A program made the position numbers and the translations under genes. Under the pieces are notes generated by a model. It was not told where the DNA came from and made no database searches. It saw only the letters and a list, made by a program, of their open reading frames with translations. A stretch of DNA of 64,000 bases from an uncultured Vampirovibrio sp. GTDB lineage: Bacteria; Cyanobacteriota; Vampirovibrionia; Gastranaerophilales; Gastranaerophilaceae. Of this stretch, positions 62,561 through 64,000 are shown piece by piece. The stretch is from assembly GCA_910577395.1 (NCBI GenBank), contig CAJTLG010000004.1:103706-167705 (forward strand), given 5' to 3'. The number at the start of each line of letters is the position of its first letter. The first letter of the stretch is position 1.

Positions 62561-62630
62561 TGTCACCCTGAATTTAGTTCAGGGTCTGAAAATCCACAGT
62601 GAAAAGATTCTGAAACAAGTTCAGAATGAC
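62561..62630. repeat. Dispersed-type palindromic repeat element
   Basis: Two adjacent imperfect palindromes: CCCTGAATTTAGTTCAGGG (62566-62584) and, at 62607-62627, ATTCTGAAAC-AAGTTCAGAAT. They are flanked by TGTCA on the left and TGAC on the right. This is the layout of short intergenic repeats (TGTCAnnCTGAA...) seen in many bacterial genomes. No second copy is in this window. Confidence 0.6.
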
Positions 62631-62817
62631 GCCAAGTATGGCATGACAGGTGAAGATATTAATTGGCTTTGTATTTTGTGCTGTTTAATGTATAAAATTT
62701 TAACAATTTAGCCCTTTTTAAAAAATGTAAAATTTGTGCATACCCTTTCACTGCCCTGCTATACACCGGTTCTGGTTTTATTACGATTTTGTTACATAGT
62801 TAAGTTTCATTTCCGGC

Positions 62818-62845
62818 TTGAATTGGTCATTAAATATGATAATAT
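62818..62845 (+). promoter_or_regulatory. Candidate promoter of the prepilin gene
   Basis: TTGAAT (62818-62823), 16-nt spacer, TAATAT (62840-62845), followed by a leader of about 48 nt with AAGG 9 nt before the ATG. Confidence 0.45.
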
Positions 62846-62900
62846 GTATGGTGTAAGTTTATAGTTGTTTTATCGTAAATAAAAGGTTACAAGGTAATTT

Positions 62901-64000
62901 ATGAATGAAATTGTTTTTGCGTGCGCTAAAGCGTCCGCTGCAAGGTTTTATCCCTGCAAAAAACGAAAAAAAGCGTTTTCGCTTGTTGAAATGCTTATGG
63001 CGCTTTTGGTTGCGTCATTGTTGCTGGCGGCTCTTGCGCCTGTTATGACAAGGAAATTTACCGAAAATGTTAATGTTTCAGGTACCGGTAATGCAGTTAC
63101 CAACAAGTATTGTGCTTTCGTTAATGATGAAGGCTCAACACTTGTGTTTGATGAAGAGAGTGCATGTGCCGTGCCGGATGGCGTGTATAGTGCAAGTGCA
63201 ATTATAGCGTCAGGCGGCGGCGGTGGCGGCGGTGCTGCCGGTATCGGGGAAAGTACTACAGGGGCGGTAAACCTTGTGGATACTACTACGTATGTTGGCT
63301 CTACGGCATTTAACGGGGCAACAAAGTCTATGACGGTTGCTATTGCAGGCCCCGGCGGCGGCGGAGGCGGTGGTTCATATTATTTGAAAGATGCTGCTAT
63401 ACCGAAAAGCCAGGCGGATTGTGAACCTTATGGGGTTTGGATACCGGCTGCAAAAAATGGCGGTAAGGATGTTTGTGTGTCAAAATACAATCCGAGTGAT
63501 TTTCAGTATCCGTCATCCGCTACAAATCAGTGGGCAAGCCCTGCTATTCCTACAGGGCCTGTACAGATTGATTTAGGGAACGGGACAAAAGAAACGGTTA
63601 CTGTTAAGGGGCCGTATAATACAGACGGCTCTCAGGGTAGCGGCCAGTGTGCAGGTGCAAATTGCTGTTGGAAGCCTTCTTCGACTTCGTATTATTCTGC
63701 AAACAGCAGCTATTGCGATGCAACAAGTAAAGACGGAAATATTAAGTATGGTGGCTGCAGAAGGACTGTTTGTCAGTGGAAAGCGGCAGCAGCCATTTGT
63801 GCAAATTGGAAACCGCTTGGTGCAAATACAACACCCGGTAGATTGCCTACCTATGCGGAACTTACCGCATGGAAGAATAATGGGGGCGTATCGGATAGCG
63901 GCGGTAAGCCCGGTTTGATGAACTGGAATCCTTCTTCCGGCTCAGGCTTGCAGCTGTGTAACCATTCGCAGAGCCTTACCGGCGCCCCGCGGTGCTTTTA
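62901..64000 (+). CDS. Glycine-rich type IV prepilin-like protein, 3' end outside window
   Basis: Open frame from ATG 62901 to the window edge. A 25-residue basic leader ending KKRKKA is followed by FSLVEMLMALLVASLLLAALAP, the class of prepilin peptidase site and N-terminal helix (glutamate at +5). Two glycine-rich stretches (SGGGGGGGAAG and GPGGGGGGGS) follow. The C-terminal part has CANWKPLG, RLPTYAELTAW, several cysteines and LTGAPRCF at the very edge, which suggests a DUF1566/FISUMP or C-type-lectin-like domain. The likely continuation is represented by the orphan fragment at 32925. Surface pilin or adhesin; likely assembled by a type IV pilus or type II secretion system not seen here. 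Confidence 0.85.
   Translation, partial: MNEIVFACAKASAARFYPCKKRKKAFSLVEMLMALLVASLLLAALAPVMTRKFTENVNVSGTGNAVTNKYCAFVNDEGSTLVFDEESACAVPDGVYSASAIIASGGGGGGGAAGIGESTTGAVNLVDTTTYVGSTAFNGATKSMTVAIAGPGGGGGGGSYYLKDAAIPKSQADCEPYGVWIPAAKNGGKDVCVSKYNPSDFQYPSSATNQWASPAIPTGPVQIDLGNGTKETVTVKGPYNTDGSQGSGQCAGANCCWKPSSTSYYSANSSYCDATSKDGNIKYGGCRRTVCQWKAAAAICANWKPLGANTTPGRLPTYAELTAWKNNGGVSDSGGKPGLMNWNPSSGSGLQLCNHSQSLTGAPRCF

Noticed and set aside
63361..63371. Glycine-codon repeats as a microsatellite or CRISPR-like repeat
   Set aside because: They are glycine codons within an open prepilin reading frame; no regular spacer structure exists.
63391..63918. Separate small frames inside the prepilin region
   Set aside because: They are out-of-frame shadows of the large open prepilin gene that runs off the window.

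Overview
The window is AT-rich, gene-dense bacterial chromosome. It has no rRNA and no CRISPR array. The gene set points to a diderm, anaerobic, non-photosynthetic fermenter: an MlaD/MCE lipid-transport protein (so an outer membrane), the [FeFe]-hydrogenase maturase HydF, NfnA-type ferredoxin:NAD(P) oxidoreductase, a Re-citrate-synthase-like protein, flavin-dependent thymidylate synthase ThyX, AroH-type chorismate mutase, glycine-rich type IV prepilins and several lineage-type orphan proteins. My best guess is a gut member of the non-photosynthetic sister group of cyanobacteria (Vampirovibrionia/Melainabacteria, Gastranaerophilales). This rests on gene content and style only, with moderate confidence.

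Layout. 1-1021: end of an unknown membrane protein. 1018-7336: an accessory island bounded by two identical 34-bp direct repeats, carrying a tight three-gene operon (TerB-N/TerB/TerB-C protein, BrxD-like P-loop ATPase, Lhr-like DEIH helicase) that looks like a compact anti-phage or DNA-processing system. 7.4-7.6 kb: tRNA-Asp and a decayed tRNA-like duplicate. 7.7-9.7 kb: rpmA, rplU, fused class I fumarase. 9.8-12.2 kb: small unknown protein, orphan histidine kinase, pgi. 12.3-16.7 kb (minus): Fic, LrgB/LrgA, MiaB, Re-citrate/homocitrate synthase-like enzyme. 16.9-21 kb (plus): lineage protein, HEAT-repeat protein, TPR/lytic transglycosylase. 21-31.5 kb (mostly minus): prfA, thyX, rpmE, tRNA-Met, MlaD, two LeuC paralogues, patatin, PBP4, nitrilase, NfnA. 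31.6-33.3 kb: a phage-like coiled-coil protein and a GC-rich orphan fragment of a prepilin C-terminal domain. 33.3-43.4 kb: dnaK, TPR plus histidine kinase, rpsT, the pgpH-ybeY-dgkA cluster, secreted GH13 enzyme, hydF, ribbon-helix-helix protein. 43.4-47.5 kb: orphan TOPRIM protein, cysteine-protease-like protein, tRNA-Cys, unknown protein, a second decayed prepilin end. 47.5-61.9 kb: membrane protein, then a long housekeeping run (def, fmt, aroH, two M16 peptidases, TPR protein, oligopeptide permease pair, MgtC, infB, rbfA, truB, GerMN protein). 61.9-64 kb: about 1 kb of intergenic DNA with a 22-codon hydrophobic peptide gene and a dispersed-type inverted repeat, then the first 1.1 kb of a glycine-rich prepilin that runs off the window.

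How the genes fit together. Translation and protein maturation (L21, L27, L31, S20, RF1, IF-2, RbfA, TruB, MiaB, YbeY, Def, Fmt, DnaK) dominate. Envelope genes include PBP4, lytic transglycosylase, DgkA, MlaD, LrgAB and c-di-AMP phosphodiesterase PgpH. Central metabolism shows Pgi, fumarase, Re-citrate-synthase-like and aconitase-superfamily enzymes with hydrogenase maturation. The parts most worth a second look are the repeat-bounded three-gene island, the prepilin and its dispersed C-terminal fragments (whose layout resembles diversity-generating targets), the recurrent promoters placed only 6-9 nt before ATG (leaderless mRNAs), the cysteine-protease-like protein and the 22-residue peptide.
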